The translations under genes and the position numbers were made by a program. Below, piece after piece: positions 6,121-7,430 of a stretch of DNA of 7,430 nucleotides. Under the pieces are notes generated by a model. That model had not been told where the DNA came from. It saw nothing but the letters and a program-made list of their open reading frames with translations, and made no database searches. This stretch comes from Asaia bogorensis. GTDB taxonomy: Bacteria > Pseudomonadota > Alphaproteobacteria > Acetobacterales > Acetobacteraceae. The DNA lies in contig CAMBXJ010000212.1 in NCBI GenBank assembly GCA_945871455.1, forward strand, positions 1-7,430. The letters run 5' to 3'. Each line of letters begins with the position of its first letter. Position 1 is the stretch's first letter.

Positions 6121-6310
6121 CGTAGACGTCGTCTTCCGGATTATTCCAAATCGCGGCGAAGGCCGGTGCGCTGGCGGTTGTCGCGTCTCGCGTGAGCCCG
6201 CGCTCCTGTTCGCGCAGCCGAATAAAGTCCACGAAATCCTCGACCTCGATTAGCCGATCCGGCGGCAGGGCCTGGATCTTGTCGATCAATGTCTGGACAT
6301 CGGCGGGCAT
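6110..6310 (-). CDS. Small antitoxin of a MazF/PemK-type toxin-antitoxin pair
   Basis: This 66-residue acidic protein starts MPADVQTLIDKIQALPPDRL, followed by a helix VEDFVDFIRLREQ and an ending FAAIWNNPEDDVYDAI. This layout, a helical N-terminal half, a disordered middle and a terminal W-x-N-P-E-D-D-x-Y-D, is seen in small antitoxins encoded just before MazF/PemK or PIN toxins. The C-terminus would bind and block the toxin. ATG 6310 is preferred, with GGAAA about 8 bases upstream; the frame stays open upstream to 6502 and holds an ATG at 6343, but that part looks non-coding. Its stop overlaps the toxin start. Because the toxin is split, it is now an orphan antitoxin, perhaps still repressing its own promoter or neutralising related toxins elsewhere. 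Confidence 0.8.
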   Translation of the reverse strand: MPADVQTLIDKIQALPPDRLIEVEDFVDFIRLREQERGLTRDATTASAPAFAAIWNNPEDDVYDAI

Positions 6311-6359
6311 GATGGATGTTTCCGAGTATGTGTAACGAGACATGCGGTATTGCCGGGCC

Positions 6360-6402
6360 GGTATCAAGCCGCGGGTCGCGAGTTTGTGGTACTCTCGATA
6401 CC
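6360..6402. promoter_or_regulatory. Inverted repeats upstream of the antitoxin, candidate autoregulatory site
   Basis: GGTATC (6360-6365) and GATACC (6397-6402) are inverted copies, and a tighter pair GGTA (6388-6391) with TACC (6399-6402) lies inside. They sit 50-90 bases upstream of the antitoxin start, where toxin-antitoxin operons keep their self-repression sites. No firm promoter boxes were found. Confidence 0.3.
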
Positions 6403-6460
6403 GCCCGCTATGGAGCAGACCCGTTCGCGCCGCTCGGTGCCGGTGGCACCGTGATGCGTC

Positions 6461-6490
6461 GGACCGGGCACCGACAAAGGCACCCGGTCC
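6461..6490 (-). terminator. Stable 12-bp hairpin right after the UGSC selenoprotein gene
   Basis: On the minus strand, 6490-6479 and 6472-6461 pair over 12 bp with a 6-base loop (TTTGTC), starting 8 bases after the stop codon. Two of the pairs are G-U in the minus-strand RNA and would be C-A mismatches on the plus strand, so the structure is stable only in the transcript of the selenoprotein gene. There is no U tract, but position and strand polarity suit a transcript end or 3' stabiliser. Confidence 0.55.
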
Positions 6491-6498
6491 TTCGGCAA

Positions 6499-7017
6499 TC
6501 ACGCCTTCTTCACCAGCAACGCCAAAATGGCATCCAGGTGGTCGTCGGCCATCTGCCTCAGTTCCGCATCGGTGCGGTCCTGCACCGGATGCGGCACGAA
6601 CACATAGGCCGGATCGGTGCCGAGCGCCTTCGATTGAACGGCGGCGGCGTCGATGAACTCGGTGGTGGCGACACCGACAGCGGGGATTCCACGGGCTTCG
6701 AGATCCGCCAGATCATGCGTACAGCACGATGTGCAGGAGCCTCAGTCCGCCAACCCTTCGATGACGACGTTCACTTCGGAGCCGATCTGCAAGCTGAGTG
6801 GCAGGGGCGCCGGTTTGGCCACCGTCGGTTTCATGTAGCGTTTGACGGTGATGCCACGCTCGGTCAGGCGTTCGTCCAACCGGTTGAGGAACACGTCGCC
6901 GCGGGGTTTGGAGATATCAAGCAAGCCGACCGTCAGCCCTTCCAGGCGATCGGGTCGGCCCAGACGTTCGCGCGAAGTGGGACTTCGCTCCGACGTCGGG
7001 TCGAGGAGGATCGTCAC
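6499..7017 (-). CDS. UGSC-family selenoprotein with in-frame TGA for selenocysteine
   Basis: This 172-residue protein reads from GTG 7017 to TGA 6501-6499, with one internal TGA at 6744-6742 (codon 92). That codon falls precisely at the U of A-D-U-G-S-C-T-S-C-C-T-H-D, the motif that names the UGSC (seleno)protein family; non-selenium relatives have Cys there. After it the frame continues for 80 codons in family style (LADLEARGIPAVGVATTEF, then AYVFVPHPV) to a normal end, which an accidental stop would not predict. The N-terminal half (DPTSERSP, GLLDISKPRGDVFLNRL) is also typical. Three cysteines at 95, 98 and 99 sit beside the Sec, suggesting a redox or thiol/selenol centre. The family's reaction is not settled. 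The start has a GAGAGGTGA ribosome site and overlaps the upstream stop as GTGA, so the two genes are coupled. Decoding needs selA, selB, selC and selD elsewhere in the genome. Confidence 0.88.
6714..6744 (-). promoter_or_regulatory. Selenocysteine codon and SECIS-like hairpin
   Basis: Eleven bases after the TGA (6744-6742), the minus strand reads CATCGTGCTGTACGCATG (6731-6714). CATCGT pairs with ACG and ATG around one bulged C, closing a 5-base loop GCUGU that contains a G-U step. The loop begins 17 bases past the TGA, within the spacing of bacterial SECIS elements bound by SelB. Bacterial SECIS sequences vary widely, so this is a fit of geometry rather than a signature. Confidence 0.55.
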
Positions 7018-7430
7018 GATTTCACCTCTCTTGTTACGGGCAGACTTCCGGTGGCGCCGCCCGATGACCAGCCACCGATGATGCCGGAGAACATTCCGGC
7101 ACCGCCTCCGGCCCGGACGATCATCAGTCCTTCCGGGCGGAATTTGTTGAAACTTTGGTTGGCGTCCGACACCGGGCGTCCTTCGGCAATGCCGAGCGCG
7201 CCGGTGATCAGTTTTTCGCCAGGGATTTCGCAGAGTCGGTACAGTTGTTCGTAGAGACGCTGCTTGCTCCACCCGGCGTTGCGGAACGTGCGTTCGTGTT
7301 CCGGGCAGACGACGAGCATGGCGTCGCAGGACGGGGCGATCTTGACGTTGTGGATGGCCTTCAGCGACTCGGCCATGCTGCGCGACAGGCTTTCCGGGTC
7401 GCGCGATTTCTGGTCGACCACGCCTTGCAG
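7014..7430 (-). CDS. Conserved hypothetical protein upstream of the UGSC gene, N-terminus beyond window
   Basis: The frame is open from the right edge to TGA 7016-7014, giving the last 138 residues. GTG 7421 is in frame, but it has no convincing ribosome site and coding continues upstream, so the true start is probably outside. Visible landmarks are C-D-A-M-L-V-V-C-P-E-H-E-R-T, a segment AGWSKQRLYEQL, and a glycine-rich stretch IVRAGGGAGMFSGIIGGW near the C-terminus. I do not recognise a named domain. Its stop overlaps the GTG of the selenoprotein gene by 4 bases, implying coupled translation and perhaps a shared complex or pathway. Two cysteines (in SCDAMLVVCPE) and the glycine loop could bind a cofactor or partner, but that is a guess. 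Confidence 0.7.
   Translation of the reverse strand: MQGVVDQKSRDPESLSRSMAESLKAIHNVKIAPSCDAMLVVCPEHERTFRNAGWSKQRLYEQLYRLCEIPGEKLITGALGIAEGRPVSDANQSFNKFRPEGLMIVRAGGGAGMFSGIIGGWSSGGATGSLPVTREVKS

Noticed and set aside
6316..7254. Plus-strand open frame of 312 codons
   Set aside because: It is antisense to the UGSC gene and its partner and lacks protein-like features.
6742..7272. Minus-strand frame of 176 codons ending at the TGA, as a complete gene
   Set aside because: The part before GTG 7017 is an arginine-rich shadow of the upstream gene, and the TGA is better read as selenocysteine within a 172-codon gene.

Overview
This is GC-rich chromosomal DNA from a proteobacterium. Bug/TctC-type binding proteins, an acid-sugar type enolase-superfamily enzyme and a LysE exporter together suggest an alphaproteobacterium, possibly in or near the Acetobacteraceae; this placement is inference. 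No RNA gene, transposase or CRISPR array was seen.

Positions 1-4078 hold four genes on the minus strand, read from high to low coordinates: a LysE/RhtB exporter (3479-4078), a mandelate racemase/muconate lactonizing family enzyme (2256-3362), a tripartite tricarboxylate transporter binding protein (1011-1985, GTG start) and a Gfo/Idh/MocA oxidoreductase that runs off the left edge (1-625). They look like a small module for taking up and converting an organic or sugar acid. A 163-bp foldback, MITE-like element (676-838) sits between the last two. A short TrmO/TsaA-type gene (4200-4667) runs divergently on the plus strand.

Positions 4758-6310 hold a toxin-antitoxin locus on the minus strand that has been broken open. 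The antitoxin (6110-6310) is intact and overlaps the first codons of a MazF/PemK-type toxin. After 12 codons the toxin sequence stops, and the rest resumes about 1 kb away at 5056-4758. Removing 5057-6083 restores one continuous 111-residue toxin reading frame. The inserted DNA is partly AT-rich and carries one intact plus-strand gene that resembles the DUF5677 family, preceded by a run of nine G.

Positions 6499-7430 hold the most notable feature: a minus-strand gene (6499-7017) of the UGSC family, interrupted by an in-frame TGA exactly at the U of the U-G-S-C motif. A SECIS-like hairpin follows that codon. This is very probably a selenoprotein of 172 residues that ordinary gene calling would truncate or miss. 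It is translationally coupled (GTGA overlap) to an upstream conserved gene that runs off the right edge, and a 12-bp hairpin ends the pair.
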